Assembly (NCBI GenBank): GCA_910578385.1
Contig: CAJTQV010000009.1
Location: forward strand, 73,022-123,047
Source of the DNA: an uncultured Muribaculaceae bacterium
GTDB lineage: Bacteria; Bacteroidota; Bacteroidia; Bacteroidales; Muribaculaceae
Length of the DNA stretch: 50,026 bases
Reading direction: 5' to 3'
Made by a program: the position numbers and the translations under genes. Below are positions 14,552 through 24,324 of the stretch, one piece after another. The notes beneath the pieces are model-generated. The model was not told the DNA's origin. It did no database searches and saw only the letters and a list, made by a program, of their open reading frames with translations. Each line of letters opens with the position of its first letter. The first letter of the stretch is position 1.

Positions 14552-16252
14552 ATGAGACAGATTATTGAATGCGTGCCCAATTTCAGCGAGGGCCGCGACC
14601 GCGCCGTTATCGACGCGATTACAGCCGAGATTGAGAAGGGTGGGGAAGTACGCCTGCTCGATGTCGATCCGGGCGAGGCTACTAACCGCACGGTTGTTAC
14701 TTTCGTAGGTGAGCCCGAGGCGGTTCTTGATGCCGCTGTACGCGGCGTGCGCAAGGCAGCCGAGCTTATCGACATGCGCCAGCACCATGGCGCTCACCCC
14801 CGCATGGGTGCCACCGACGTTTGCCCCCTCATTCCTGTGAGCGGCATTACTCTTGAGGAGTGCGCCGAACTGGCCCGCAAGCTCGCGAAAAGAATTTCCG
14901 AAGAACTCAACATACCCACATACTGCTACGAGGCAGCCGCGTTCACACCCGAGCGCAAGAACCTTGCCGTTTGCCGTGCAGGTGAATACGAGGCTCTGCC
15001 CGAGAAGATGAACCACGAGGGAAAGGCCCCCGATTTCGGCGACCGTCCCTTTGACGAGGGAGTGGCCCGCACCGGCGCGACTGCTGTCGGCGCACGCGAC
15101 TTCCTGATTGCCGTCAACTTCAACCTCAACACCACTTCTACACGTCGTGCCAACGCCATAGCGTTTGACGTCCGCGAGAAGGGTCGCCCCATGCGCGAGG
15201 GTGGAAAGGTCAACGGCAAGCCCATGAAGGATGAGAACGGAAACACCATCATGATTCCCGGCACACTCAAGGGAACAAAGGCCATCGGCTGGTTCATCGA
15301 TGAGTATGGTGTGGCCCAGGTGTCGATGAACATCACCGACATGGGTGTTACACCGCTCCACAAGGCATTCGACGAGGTGAGCCGCGCGGCATCAGCACGC
15401 GGTATCCGTGTGACCGGTACCGAGATTGTCGGTCTCGTGCCGAAACGTGCCATCATCGAGGCCGGAAAGCATTACCTGCGTATGCAGCAGCGTTCTCTCG
15501 GTATCCCCGACGAGGAAATCATCAAGATTGCCGTGAAGTCTATGGGTCTCGACGAGCTCAAGGAGTTCCGTCCCGAAGAGAAGATCATCGAGTATATGCT
15601 CGATGCCGACGACAAGGCAAAGAAACTTGTAGACATGACCTGCCGCGAGTTTGCTGACGAGACAGCATCAGAGTCTCCCGCGCCCGGTGGCGGTTCAATC
15701 TCTGCATATATGGGCGCTCTCGCTGCCGCACTCGGTACAATGGTCGCCAATCTCTCCGCCCACAAGGCCGGATGGGATGACCGTTGGGAGGAGTTCTCCG
15801 ACCATGCCGAGAAAGGCCGTCATATACTTGACCGTCTCATTGCTCTTGTCGATGAGGACACCGAGGCGTTCAACCGCATCATGGCCGTCTTCGGTATGCC
15901 TAAGAACACACCCGAGGAAAAGGCTGCCCGTGCCGCCGCAATGGAGGCCGCTACGCTCTACGCCACCGAGGTGCCCTTGCGTACCATGAAAGCGTCGTTC
16001 GAGACATTCGACCTTCTCGAAGCCATGGCAACATCGGGTAATCCCGCCTCTGTCAGCGATGCCGGTGTGGGTGCCCTCGCCGCACGCTCAGCCGTGCTCG
16101 GCGCCCAGCTCAATGTGCGCATCAACGCTGCCGGTCTGAAAGACCGCGTGGCCGCCGACAAGATTCTTGCCGAGGCTGCCGAGATTGCAGCTGCCGCTAT
16201 CCGCCGCGAGTCGGAGATTCTTGATATCGTCAACAAGGTAATCGACAAGTAA
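14552..16252 (+). CDS. ftcD: Bifunctional glutamate formimidoyltransferase / formimidoyl-THF cyclodeaminase
   Basis: A 566-residue fusion. The N half (~1-330, from MRQIIECVPNFSEG; MRQHHGAHPRMGATDVCPL) is the formiminotransferase that moves the formimino group of formiminoglutamate to tetrahydrofolate. The C half (~360-566, REFADETASESPAPGGGS) is the cyclodeaminase that releases ammonia and gives 5,10-methenyl-THF. Many bacteria carry only one half or use HutG/HutF instead. Here the mammalian-like fusion closes the pathway and feeds one-carbon units to folate. It sits between hutU and hutI in a tight operon, with 2 bp to the next start. Confidence 0.96.
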   Translation: MRQIIECVPNFSEGRDRAVIDAITAEIEKGGEVRLLDVDPGEATNRTVVTFVGEPEAVLDAAVRGVRKAAELIDMRQHHGAHPRMGATDVCPLIPVSGITLEECAELARKLAKRISEELNIPTYCYEAAAFTPERKNLAVCRAGEYEALPEKMNHEGKAPDFGDRPFDEGVARTGATAVGARDFLIAVNFNLNTTSTRRANAIAFDVREKGRPMREGGKVNGKPMKDENGNTIMIPGTLKGTKAIGWFIDEYGVAQVSMNITDMGVTPLHKAFDEVSRAASARGIRVTGTEIVGLVPKRAIIEAGKHYLRMQQRSLGIPDEEIIKIAVKSMGLDELKEFRPEEKIIEYMLDADDKAKKLVDMTCREFADETASESPAPGGGSISAYMGALAAALGTMVANLSAHKAGWDDRWEEFSDHAEKGRHILDRLIALVDEDTEAFNRIMAVFGMPKNTPEEKAARAAAMEAATLYATEVPLRTMKASFETFDLLEAMATSGNPASVSDAGVGALAARSAVLGAQLNVRINAAGLKDRVAADKILAEAAEIAAAAIRRESEILDIVNKVIDK

Positions 16253-16254
16253 GC

Positions 16255-17496
16255 ATGTCGCAACTCAGAATAATCAACGCAAACATATCGACTCCCACGG
16301 GCACGACTGCCCGCAAGGGAGCCGATATGGCTGTTCTTTCACATATAGAGAACGGAGGAATCGTCATCGAAGACGGCATAATATCTTTTGTCGGCCCGAT
16401 GAGCGATATGCCCGAGGCTCCTGCCGGTTGCGAGGTGATCGACGCGAAGGGTCATGCCGTCCTTCCCGGATTTGTGGATTCACATACACATCTCATTTTC
16501 GGCGGCTACCGTCCCGATGAGTTCGAATGGCGGCTCAAAGGTGACAGCTACATGAGCATCATGGAGCGTGGCGGTGGCATACAGTCCACTGTCAATGCCA
16601 CCCGTGGCGAAACCACCGAGGCTCTTGTGGAGAAAGCGCAGTGGTTTATCGACCGCATGTCGGAGATGGGCGTGACTACGGTCGAGGCAAAGAGCGGCTA
16701 TGGTCTGGAAACCGGGACCGAGCTCAAGATGCTCGATGCAATCGACACTCTCGCCGACCGTCCTGACCAGAAACTCCGTGTCGTGTCAACTTTCCTTGGC
16801 GCACATGCCGTGCCCAAGGAGTACAAAGGCCGCACGTCGGAATATGTTGACCTGATGATCCGCGAGATGATTCCCGCAGCGAAAGGGAAAGCCCGCTTCT
16901 TCGACATCTTCACCGAGAAGAATGTCTTTGAGATTGAGGATTCGCGCCGTCTGCTCAACGCCGCACGCGAGGCAGGTTTCGAGCTGAAGCTCCATGCCGA
17001 TGAGATTGTCACTCTCGGTGGCGCCGAACTTGCCGCCGAGGTAGGTGCCGTATCGGCCGACCATCTGCTTCATGTGAGCGACGAGGGTGTGCGCCGCATG
17101 GCCGAGAGGGGAGTTGTCGCGACTCTTCTTCCTCTTACAGCATTCGCGCTCCGCGAGCCTTTCGCTCCGGCCCGCAAGTTCATCGATGCCAACGCAGCTG
17201 TGGCTCTTGCCACTGACCTCAACCCCGGCTCCTGCTTCTCCGGCTCGATACCTTTGACAATAGCTCTTGCTTGCATATATATGGGCATGACTATCGAGGA
17301 GACAATCACGGCTCTCACGCTCAACGGCGCGGCCGCCGTCGGACTCGCTGCCGAGACCGGCTCGATCGAGACCGGAAAGAGCGGTGATATCGTGATTCTT
17401 AATTTTGACACTTATCGTTCGCTTCCCTACTATGTGGGAATGAACTGTGTCCGCACCGTTATAAGCCGCGGACGCGTAGTAACCGAAAACAAGTAA
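16255..17496 (+). CDS. hutI: Imidazolonepropionase
   Basis: A 413-residue amidohydrolase-superfamily enzyme that opens imidazolone propionate to formiminoglutamate (step 3). Metal-binding HTHLIFGG lies at about residues 75-82 and the later ligand region is LKLHADEI near residue 245. The substrate-loop segment ATDLNPGSCF typical of HutI is present. Its length equals that of known HutI. Its ATG follows the ftcD stop by 2 bp, suggesting coupled translation. Confidence 0.96.
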   Translation: MSQLRIINANISTPTGTTARKGADMAVLSHIENGGIVIEDGIISFVGPMSDMPEAPAGCEVIDAKGHAVLPGFVDSHTHLIFGGYRPDEFEWRLKGDSYMSIMERGGGIQSTVNATRGETTEALVEKAQWFIDRMSEMGVTTVEAKSGYGLETGTELKMLDAIDTLADRPDQKLRVVSTFLGAHAVPKEYKGRTSEYVDLMIREMIPAAKGKARFFDIFTEKNVFEIEDSRRLLNAAREAGFELKLHADEIVTLGGAELAAEVGAVSADHLLHVSDEGVRRMAERGVVATLLPLTAFALREPFAPARKFIDANAAVALATDLNPGSCFSGSIPLTIALACIYMGMTIEETITALTLNGAAAVGLAAETGSIETGKSGDIVILNFDTYRSLPYYVGMNCVRTVISRGRVVTENK

Positions 17497-17507
17497 AACC
17501 AATAACC

Positions 17508-19025
17508 ATGAACGTTCTTGAAACATATGCAATCGGTTCCGGTCAGCTGACCTACGACCTGATTGAACAGATACTCAAAAGCAACGCGCGTCTCACCCTT
17601 TCGACCGAGGCACGCGAGAAAATACAGCATTGCCGCGACTTCCTCGACAAGAAGACCGACGAGGTTGCCGAGCCTATCTACGGTGTGACAACCGGTTTCG
17701 GCTCTCTCTGCAACAAGCACATCTCTCACGACGAGCTTTCCACTCTTCAGGAGAATCTCGTCAAGAGCCATTCATGCAGCGTCGGCACTCCGGTTGACCC
17801 TGTCATCGTGAAGCTCATGCTTCTCCTGAAGGCCCACGCCCTCTCCATGGGATTCAGCGGCGTCCAGGTGGAGACCGTGGAACGCATCCTCGACTTCTAC
17901 AACAACGACGTTATTCCCGTAGTGAACGACCGTGGCTCGCTCGGAGCGTCGGGAGACCTCGCTCCGCTCGCGAATCTCTTCCTTCCTCTCATCGGCGAGG
18001 GTGAGGTGTTCTTCCAGGGCCGTCGCATAAAGAGCTGCGACATGCTCGCCCAGATGGGATGGCGTCCTATCAAGCTGAAATCCAAAGAGGGTCTTGCCCT
18101 GCTCAACGGTACCCAGTTCATGAGCGCCAACGGTATCAAGGCTCTTATCGACGGCTGGCACATGGTGAACTGCTTCGACCTCTTCGGTGCAATGTCGCTC
18201 GAGGCTTTTGATGGCCGCATCGAGCCGTTCCTCGACTGTATACAGCAGGTCCGCCCTCATCCCGGACAGATCGAGACCGGCAAGGTGTTCCGCAACCTTC
18301 TCGAAGGCAGTGAGATTATCAAGCGCCACAAGGACCATGTCCAGGATCCCTACTCGTTCCGCTGCATACCGCAGGTTCACGGTGCTGTCAAGGATGCAAT
18401 GATTCATGTCACCAACGTTCTTCACACCGAGATCAACTCCGTTACCGATAACCCGACCGTGTTCCCTGACATGGATCTCGTGGTTTCGGGCGGTAACTTC
18501 CATGGCGAGCCGCTCGCACTCGCGTTCGACTACATGGGTGTCGCTCTCCATGAGCTCGGCAATATCTCCGAGCGTCGTGTGGCGCAGCTCATCCTCGGTC
18601 TCCGTGGCCTTCCCGAGTTCCTTGTGGCTCATCCGGGTCTCAACTCAGGCTTCATGATTCCGCAGTATGCAGCCGCCTCGATGGTTAGCCAGAACAAGAT
18701 GTACTCATGGCCCGCATCGTGCGACTCAATCGTCAGCTCCAACGGGCAGGAAGACCTCGTGTCGATGGGTGCGAACGCCGCTACCAAGCTTCACAAGATT
18801 ATCGACAATCTGCGCTACATCGCCGCAATCGAGCTGATGAACGCCGCACAGGGCATCGACTTCCGCCGTCCGCTGAAGTCCTCACCCTACATCGAGAAAG
18901 TGATGACAGAGTTCCGCAAGGAAGTTCCGTTCGTTGACGATGATGTTGTTATGGAAAACTACATTGCCAAGACAATGTCGTTCCTCGACAAGTTCGAGGT
19001 CAACCTTCAGGAAGTAGTTGAGTAA
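17508..19025 (+). CDS. hutH: Histidine ammonia-lyase
   Basis: A 505-residue enzyme that removes ammonia from histidine to give urocanate, the entry step of the pathway. The electrophilic MIO cofactor forms from Ala147-Ser148-Gly149 in GSLGASGDLAPLA. Other signatures are YGVTTGFGSL near residue 60 and VTDNPTVF in the middle. It is last in the operon although first in the pathway, 11 bp after hutI. A hairpin follows the stop. Nothing in it argues for a tyrosine or phenylalanine lyase: His-type residues around the active site (SSNGQEDLVSMG) are kept. Confidence 0.97.
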   Translation: MNVLETYAIGSGQLTYDLIEQILKSNARLTLSTEAREKIQHCRDFLDKKTDEVAEPIYGVTTGFGSLCNKHISHDELSTLQENLVKSHSCSVGTPVDPVIVKLMLLLKAHALSMGFSGVQVETVERILDFYNNDVIPVVNDRGSLGASGDLAPLANLFLPLIGEGEVFFQGRRIKSCDMLAQMGWRPIKLKSKEGLALLNGTQFMSANGIKALIDGWHMVNCFDLFGAMSLEAFDGRIEPFLDCIQQVRPHPGQIETGKVFRNLLEGSEIIKRHKDHVQDPYSFRCIPQVHGAVKDAMIHVTNVLHTEINSVTDNPTVFPDMDLVVSGGNFHGEPLALAFDYMGVALHELGNISERRVAQLILGLRGLPEFLVAHPGLNSGFMIPQYAAASMVSQNKMYSWPASCDSIVSSNGQEDLVSMGANAATKLHKIIDNLRYIAAIELMNAAQGIDFRRPLKSSPYIEKVMTEFRKEVPFVDDDVVMENYIAKTMSFLDKFEVNLQEVVE

Positions 19026-19061
19026 CTGCAGCCTGAGTATACAGACATGAACACATAAAGA

Positions 19062-19094
19062 TGTCGCGGGCACATTCAATCTGTGTCCGCGACA
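19062..19094 (+). terminator. Hairpin ending the hut operon
   Basis: A 13-bp stem TGTCGCGGGCACA / TGTGTCCGCGACA (one G-T pair) with a 7-base loop, 36 bp after the hutH stop. There is no real T-run after it, so it may act as a barrier against decay or a factor-dependent stop. Confidence 0.65.
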
Positions 19095-19138
19095 ATCTGT
19101 TAAATCACGCTTAAAAAATTACCCTAAGATTCCTTTTC

Positions 19139-19897
19139 ATGACCAATCTTGAATTGATACAGTCCCGGCACTCCGTCAGAAGCTATTCCGGCAAGGCAAT
19201 TCCCGATGATGTGCGCAACCGGCTCAAAAGTGAGATTACATATATCAACACCCACGAGGCAGGACTGAACTTCCAGCTCTGTTTCGACGATGACGCACCG
19301 TTCCGTGGTGTAGGGCGCAGCTACGGAATGTTCCGTGGTGTGCGTAATTATCTTGTCGCCGTCATAGACCCGACTTTCCCAGATGCATACGAACGTGCAG
19401 GGTATTTCGCCGAGCAGTTTGTGATCGAGGCACTCAAACTCGGCATCGGGACATGCTTTGTAGGTGGAACCTTCTCACGTCAGAATGTAGGCGCGAGGGT
19501 AGAGGTCTACGAGAAAATACCGTTTGTCGTTTCGTTCGGCTATCCCGAAGATGACAAGACCCCCTTGCTTGCAAAGATGGCCATGAAATTCGCCCACCGC
19601 AAGAAGATGTCGCCCCGTGACTTTTTCGACGGCACAGACTCGGAATACGAAGCAGCCCGGCAAGAGTTCAAATGGCTCGACATTGCGCTTGAAGCAGTGG
19701 CCTGTGCACCCTCATCGCTCAACAAACGCCCCGTCCGCCTCAAGACAACTACGGTAGAGGGCAAACTCCAAATCGAAGCCACGACCAATGGTCAGGAAAC
19801 CTCACCCGTTGACCTCGGCATAGCCAAATTCAACGTAGCCACAGCCGTCGCCGGCATCTTCGACTGGGGCAACCCCGGCACTTTCTACAAAGACTGA
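19139..19897 (+). CDS. Nitroreductase family protein (TM1586-type)
   Basis: A 252-residue flavoprotein of the nitroreductase fold. The N-terminal SRHSVRSYSGKAIPDD is the usual FMN-phosphate-binding start (R-x-S-x-R). The central ALKLGIGTCFVGG and the tail AKFNVATAVAGIFDWGNPG fit the 'putative TM nitroreductase' subfamily, in which two tandem half-domains are fused. The electron acceptor is unknown. It lies downstream of the hut hairpin, so it is probably transcribed separately or by read-through. It converges with sodB, with 9 bp between the two stops. Confidence 0.82.
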   Translation: MTNLELIQSRHSVRSYSGKAIPDDVRNRLKSEITYINTHEAGLNFQLCFDDDAPFRGVGRSYGMFRGVRNYLVAVIDPTFPDAYERAGYFAEQFVIEALKLGIGTCFVGGTFSRQNVGARVEVYEKIPFVVSFGYPEDDKTPLLAKMAMKFAHRKKMSPRDFFDGTDSEYEAARQEFKWLDIALEAVACAPSSLNKRPVRLKTTTVEGKLQIEATTNGQETSPVDLGIAKFNVATAVAGIFDWGNPGTFYKD

Positions 19898-19906
19898 GTT
19901 TTCAGA

Positions 19907-20488
19907 TTATTCGCCGTAGCGAACGCCGATTATGTCCCAGTCCACGATGTCCCACAGGCGGTGCAGGTATTCGGCGCGGCGGTTCTGGTAGTCGAGGTAG
20001 TAGGCGTGCTCCCACACGTCGAACACAAGTATCGGGCGGAGTCCGTCGGTCATCGGATTCTCCGCGTTCTTGCCCTGGGTTATGTAGAGCTTGCCGCTTT
20101 CGTCGGCCGAGAGCCATACCCAACCGGAACCGAACAGGCTTGCTCCTGCTTCCTCGAATTTCTTCTTGAATTCCTCGATGCTGCCGAATTGGTCGATAAT
20201 CTGTGCCGAGAGTTTGCCGCTCGGTTCCTTCAGACCGTCGGGCGAGAACTGGAAGAAGTAGAAGATGTGGTTCCATGCCTGCGATGCGTTGTTGAACAAC
20301 GGGCCTTCACTGTTGCGTATGATTGCCTCCAGTGCCATATCCTCGTACTCTGTCCCCTCGATCAGCTTGTTGAGATTGTCGATGTAGGCTTGCTCATGCT
20401 TGCCGTAGTGATAGTCGATGGTGGTTGTCGAGATTACAGGTTCGAGGTCTGACTGCATGTAGGGCAGACGCGGTTTTGTGAATTTCAT
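19907..20488 (-). CDS. sodB: Superoxide dismutase, Fe/Mn family
   Basis: A 193-residue cytosolic SOD. Metal ligands are His27, His74, Asp157 and His161 (YHYGKH, NHIFYF, DVWEHAYYLDY). Tyr-rich and Trp motifs (GSGWVWL) around the active site are conserved. Iron or cambialistic use is expected in Bacteroidales; the sequence alone does not settle the metal. It is single-gene, separated from the thiamine operon upstream by a hairpin at 20514-20547. Confidence 0.96.
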   Translation of the reverse strand: MKFTKPRLPYMQSDLEPVISTTTIDYHYGKHEQAYIDNLNKLIEGTEYEDMALEAIIRNSEGPLFNNASQAWNHIFYFFQFSPDGLKEPSGKLSAQIIDQFGSIEEFKKKFEEAGASLFGSGWVWLSADESGKLYITQGKNAENPMTDGLRPILVFDVWEHAYYLDYQNRRAEYLHRLWDIVDWDIIGVRYGE

Positions 20489-20513
20489 AATATCTATAAG
20501 TTTTGGTTAAACA

Positions 20514-20547
20514 TTTAGGGATAGACACAGACGTGCCTATCCCTAAA
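20514..20547 (-). terminator. Hairpin between thiH and sodB
   Basis: An 11-bp perfect stem TTTAGGGATAG / CTATCCCTAAA with a 12-base loop. It may end the thiamine transcript or lie in the sodB leader. No strong T-run follows. Confidence 0.5.
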
Positions 20548-20599
20548 ACGATTGTATGCGTCGGAGGGTTGACTCCGGTTTTGCAAATAAATCTGAAAA

Positions 20600-21787
20600 T
20601 CAGTCGAACACCGAGTCCCAGTCTTTCCAGACCGGTTCGTAGCCCTGACGTCTGATGGCCTCGGCCACCTCCATGGGTGTGCGGTCGTCCGACACCTCGA
20701 ACTGTTCGAGCGAGTCGGGTTCGGTGCAGTAACCTCCCGGATCCGTACGGCTGCCGGCGCTCATCGATGTGACACCGAGTTGCAGTATGTTGTCGCGGTA
20801 TTCGGGTGCCTCGCGTGTCGAGAACGATATGTCGATGTCGTGGTCGAACAGACGGAACGCGAATGTGAGCCGCGCCAACTGGCGGTCTGATATGACGACC
20901 TTGGGCTGGTAGCCGCTTTCCGACGGACGCATACGGGGGAAGTTGACCGAATAGCGCGACCTCCAGTAGTGTTTCTGAAGATAACGCAGGTGCCGCGCCA
21001 TCATGACAGTATCCGCCCGCCAGTCTTCAAGACCCAACAGTACGCCGAGACCGATTTTGTGTACTCCGGCCTCGCCCATACGGTCATAACCGTTGAGCCG
21101 CCATGCGTAGTGCGACTTCATGCCGCGTGGATGATACTTCTTGTATGCCTCGCGATGGTACGTCTCCTGAAAGCATACCACACCGTTGAGTCCGCTGTGG
21201 GTCAGACGTTCATACTCCACGGAGCGGAGAGGCTGTATCTCCAGTGTCAGGTTGTGAAAGTAGGGACGGCATGTGTGGAGCACGCGCTCCATGTACTCCA
21301 CTCCGCACAGCGCGGGATACTCTCCCGAAACAAGCAGAAGATTCTCGAACGGAGCCAGACGCTTTATGGCCTTGCATTCCTCCTCGATCTGCTCCATTGT
21401 GAGAGTTGTGCGGTGGAAAGGATTGTCGTGGTTGAAGCCGCAATACACGCACTTGTTGGTGCAGGCGTTCGACACGTACATCGGTATGTACATCGATATC
21501 GTGTCGCCGAAACGTTCACGCGTGAAGTGGCGGCTGAGAGCGGCCATACGCTCCAGATGCGGGTCGGCGGCTTCGGATATGAGTATCGCGAACTCCTCGG
21601 GGGTGAGGGGCTTGCGGTTACGCTCGGCCTTGGCAAGCACACGTAGCACGTCGGCTTCGGTCGCCTCGGTCACAAGGCGCAGAGTCTCATCCCAGTCGTA
21701 TTGGTCAATCACGTCGGCAAATCCGTGACCGAACACAGAGGTCCGGTCAGGATCCGACTTCTTTTTCTTTATCTCTTCTCTCTCCAT
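20600..21787 (-). CDS. thiH: 2-iminoacetate synthase
   Basis: A radical-SAM enzyme of 395 residues from the start MEREEIKKKK; the longer frame overlaps thiC and is less likely. It cleaves tyrosine to dehydroglycine (2-iminoacetate) for thiazole formation. The 4Fe-4S motif CTNKCVYC is present, and the C-terminal SAGSRTDPGGY segment is typical of ThiH. The choice of ThiH rather than ThiO (glycine oxidase) suits an anaerobe. Its ATG follows the thiC stop by 5 bp; it is the last gene of the operon. Confidence 0.94.
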   Translation of the reverse strand: MEREEIKKKKSDPDRTSVFGHGFADVIDQYDWDETLRLVTEATEADVLRVLAKAERNRKPLTPEEFAILISEAADPHLERMAALSRHFTRERFGDTISMYIPMYVSNACTNKCVYCGFNHDNPFHRTTLTMEQIEEECKAIKRLAPFENLLLVSGEYPALCGVEYMERVLHTCRPYFHNLTLEIQPLRSVEYERLTHSGLNGVVCFQETYHREAYKKYHPRGMKSHYAWRLNGYDRMGEAGVHKIGLGVLLGLEDWRADTVMMARHLRYLQKHYWRSRYSVNFPRMRPSESGYQPKVVISDRQLARLTFAFRLFDHDIDISFSTREAPEYRDNILQLGVTSMSAGSRTDPGGYCTEPDSLEQFEVSDDRTPMEVAEAIRRQGYEPVWKDWDSVFD

Positions 21788-21792
21788 GGCCG

Positions 21793-23505
21793 TCAGTCTT
21801 TGCACTCTTCGGCGATGTTCTGCGAGATTCTCATCGCGCAGAAGTTCGGGCCGCACATCGTGCAGAAGCGGTCGTCGGCATCGGGGGCGTTTCTTCTTGA
21901 ATCGAGATAGTATTTCTTGGCTCTCTCCGGATCGAGCGACAGATTGAACTGGTCTTTCCAGCGGAACTCGTAGCGGGCTTTGCTGAGGGCGTCGTCGCGA
22001 ACCTGCGCACCTGGGAATCCCTTGCAGAGGTCTGCGGCGTGTGCGGCGATCTTGTAGGCTATCACGCCGTCGCGGACATCGTTGAGGTCAGGCAGCGACA
22101 GGTGCTCTTTCGGGGTCACATAGCAGATCATGGCTGTGCCGAGCGAGGATATGATAGCCGCGCCGATTGCTGACGTGATATGGTCGTAGGCCGGAGCGAT
22201 GTCGGTCGTGAGGGGGCCGAGCGTGTAGAAAGGTGCCTCGTGACATGCCACTTTCTGCTTCTCCATGTTGGCGGGAATCTTCTGCATGGGCACATGTCCC
22301 GGACCCTCGATGAGCACCTGCACGTCGTGTGCCCAGGCTTTCTCGGTAAGTTCACCGAGCACTTCAAGTTCAAGGAACTGTGCGCGGTCGTTGGCATCAT
22401 GTATCGAACCGGGGCGCATACCGTCGCCGAGCGACACAGCTACGTCATACTTGTTGAGAATCTCGCAGATCTCGTCGAAGTGAGTGTAGAGGAAGCTCTC
22501 TTCGTTGTGAAGCACGCACCACTGTGTCATGATTGAACCGCCACGCGACACGCATCCTGTCAATCGTTCCTGAACGAGCTGGGCATGTTCGCGGAGCACT
22601 CCGGCATGGATTGTGAAGTAGTCCACACCCTGCTCGCACTGTTCGATAAGTGTGTCGCGGTAAATCTCCCAAGTGAGCTTGCGCACGTCGCCGTTGACCT
22701 TTTCAAGAGCCTGGTAGATAGGCACAGTTCCCATCGGCACTGGGCAGTTGCGGATAATCCATTCGCGGGTCTCGTGGATATTGTCGCCGGTAGATAGGTC
22801 CATGAGTGTGTCGCCACCCCAGTAGCAGCTCCATACGGCTTTGGCAACCTCCTCCTCTATGCCTGATGAAAGGGCGGAGTTACCGATGTTGGTGTTGAGC
22901 TTGCATGAGAACTTGGAGCCGATGATCATAGGCTCGGCCTCGGGGTGGTTGATGTTGGCGGCGATTATGGCACGGCCGGCCGCAATCTCGTCGCGCACGA
23001 ACTCGGGAGTGATATAGGTTTCGATGCCTCGCGCCTTGTTGTCAAGGTTCTCGCGGATTGCCACGTACTCCATCTCGGGAGTTACGATGCCTTTGCGGGC
23101 GTAGTGCATCTGGGTCACACGGTGTCCCTCCTTAGCCTTGCGGGGACGGTGAGAGACAGGGAAGCGTATTTCATCGAGGGCGGGATTGTCGCGGCGTTCG
23201 CGGCCATACATGCTTGTGATGTCGGGAAGCACCTCGGTGTCGTCACGCTCCTCGACCCATGACTCGCGCATACGGGGCAGACCCTTGTTGATGTCGATTT
23301 CGATGGCGGGGTCGGTGTAGGGGCCTGAGGTGTCGTAGACGGTGATGTCCTCGTTGGGGTATTCCACGCGCTTGCCATCCTCGATTTTGACTGTGGGGTA
23401 CTGGTGGATTTTTCTCATGGCCACACGTACACCCGGATGATTGCCCTGTACGTAAATTTTCTCTGAGTTGGGGTATGATGATACGTCGATATTTTCGATT
23501 TTCAT
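21793..23505 (-). CDS. thiC: Phosphomethylpyrimidine synthase
   Basis: 570 residues from MKIENIDVSSYP; the 38 codons upstream read into the intergenic region and thiG tail and are not ThiC-like. It converts aminoimidazole ribotide to HMP-phosphate by a radical-SAM rearrangement. The unusual C-terminal cluster motif is CTMCGPNFC. Core motifs MTQWCVLHNEESFLYTHF and VLIEGPGHVPMQKIP are exact family hallmarks. It lies 22 bp after thiG. Confidence 0.97.
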   Translation of the reverse strand: MKIENIDVSSYPNSEKIYVQGNHPGVRVAMRKIHQYPTVKIEDGKRVEYPNEDITVYDTSGPYTDPAIEIDINKGLPRMRESWVEERDDTEVLPDITSMYGRERRDNPALDEIRFPVSHRPRKAKEGHRVTQMHYARKGIVTPEMEYVAIRENLDNKARGIETYITPEFVRDEIAAGRAIIAANINHPEAEPMIIGSKFSCKLNTNIGNSALSSGIEEEVAKAVWSCYWGGDTLMDLSTGDNIHETREWIIRNCPVPMGTVPIYQALEKVNGDVRKLTWEIYRDTLIEQCEQGVDYFTIHAGVLREHAQLVQERLTGCVSRGGSIMTQWCVLHNEESFLYTHFDEICEILNKYDVAVSLGDGMRPGSIHDANDRAQFLELEVLGELTEKAWAHDVQVLIEGPGHVPMQKIPANMEKQKVACHEAPFYTLGPLTTDIAPAYDHITSAIGAAIISSLGTAMICYVTPKEHLSLPDLNDVRDGVIAYKIAAHAADLCKGFPGAQVRDDALSKARYEFRWKDQFNLSLDPERAKKYYLDSRRNAPDADDRFCTMCGPNFCAMRISQNIAEECKD

Positions 23506-23527
23506 TTCTGAAGTATATATGGAATGG

Positions 23528-24304
23528 TTATTTGTTAAGGAATGCTGTGAGTGGAGATGTGGCCTGGGCCGATTTAGACACGGCACCGAGACCGGCGTTG
23601 AAAGCCTTGCGGCCGGCAATCACTGCGTCGCGGAATGCCTCGGCCATCATCACCGGGTCGCCCGCGACGGCGATAGCGGTGTTGACGAGCACGGCATCCG
23701 CGCCGAGCTCCATCGCCTCGGCCGCGTGGGAGGGTGCGCCGAGACCTGCGTCAACAATCACGGGAACGTTCGACTGTTCGATTATAATCTCAAGCAGGTC
23801 GCGGGTTATAAGACCTTTGTTCGTTCCAATAGGGGCGGCGAGTGGCATTACCGCTGCCGTTCCTGCCTCTTCGAGAAGTTTGCAGAGCACAGGGTCGGCC
23901 TGGATGTAGGGCAACACCGTGAAGCCCTCTTTCGCCAGTTCCTCTGTGGCTCGCAGTGTCTCGATCGGATCGGGCATAAGATATTTCGGGTCTGGGTGTA
24001 TCTCCAGCTTGATGAAGTCGGTCCCGAATATCTCGCGGCTCATCTGGGCTGCGAGGACAGCCTCTTTGGCTGTGCGCACGCCCGATGTGTTGGGCAGCAG
24101 CTGCACATGCTCGCGATTGATGTGGGTGAGCATCTCGTCGGTTGCCTCGTTCATCATGTTGACGCGCTTCATCGCCACGGTAATCATCTGCGAGTCAGAT
24201 GCCTTTATGGCGGCAAGCATTGCGTCGGGCGACGAGAACTTGCCCGTGCCGACAAACAGACGCGAGGTGAACTCGCGGTTTCCAATTTTCAATATGTCGT
24301 TCAT
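23528..24304 (-). CDS. thiG: Thiazole synthase
   Basis: A 258-residue TIM barrel that builds the thiazole phosphate from DXP, dehydroglycine and ThiS-thiocarboxylate. The substrate lysine is Lys99 in TDFIKLEIHPDPKYLMPD. The phosphate-binding end VPVIVDAGLGAPSHAAEAMELG is fully conserved. It is preceded by a 64-bp gap with a perfect hairpin. Confidence 0.97.
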   Translation of the reverse strand: MNDILKIGNREFTSRLFVGTGKFSSPDAMLAAIKASDSQMITVAMKRVNMMNEATDEMLTHINREHVQLLPNTSGVRTAKEAVLAAQMSREIFGTDFIKLEIHPDPKYLMPDPIETLRATEELAKEGFTVLPYIQADPVLCKLLEEAGTAAVMPLAAPIGTNKGLITRDLLEIIIEQSNVPVIVDAGLGAPSHAAEAMELGADAVLVNTAIAVAGDPVMMAEAFRDAVIAGRKAFNAGLGAVSKSAQATSPLTAFLNK

Positions 24305-24324
24305 GTCTAAGTTGTTATCTGGTG

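Noticed and set aside
23506..23619. Upstream extension of ThiC
   Set aside because: It overlaps the thiG 3' end and spacer; ThiC homology begins at MKIENIDV.
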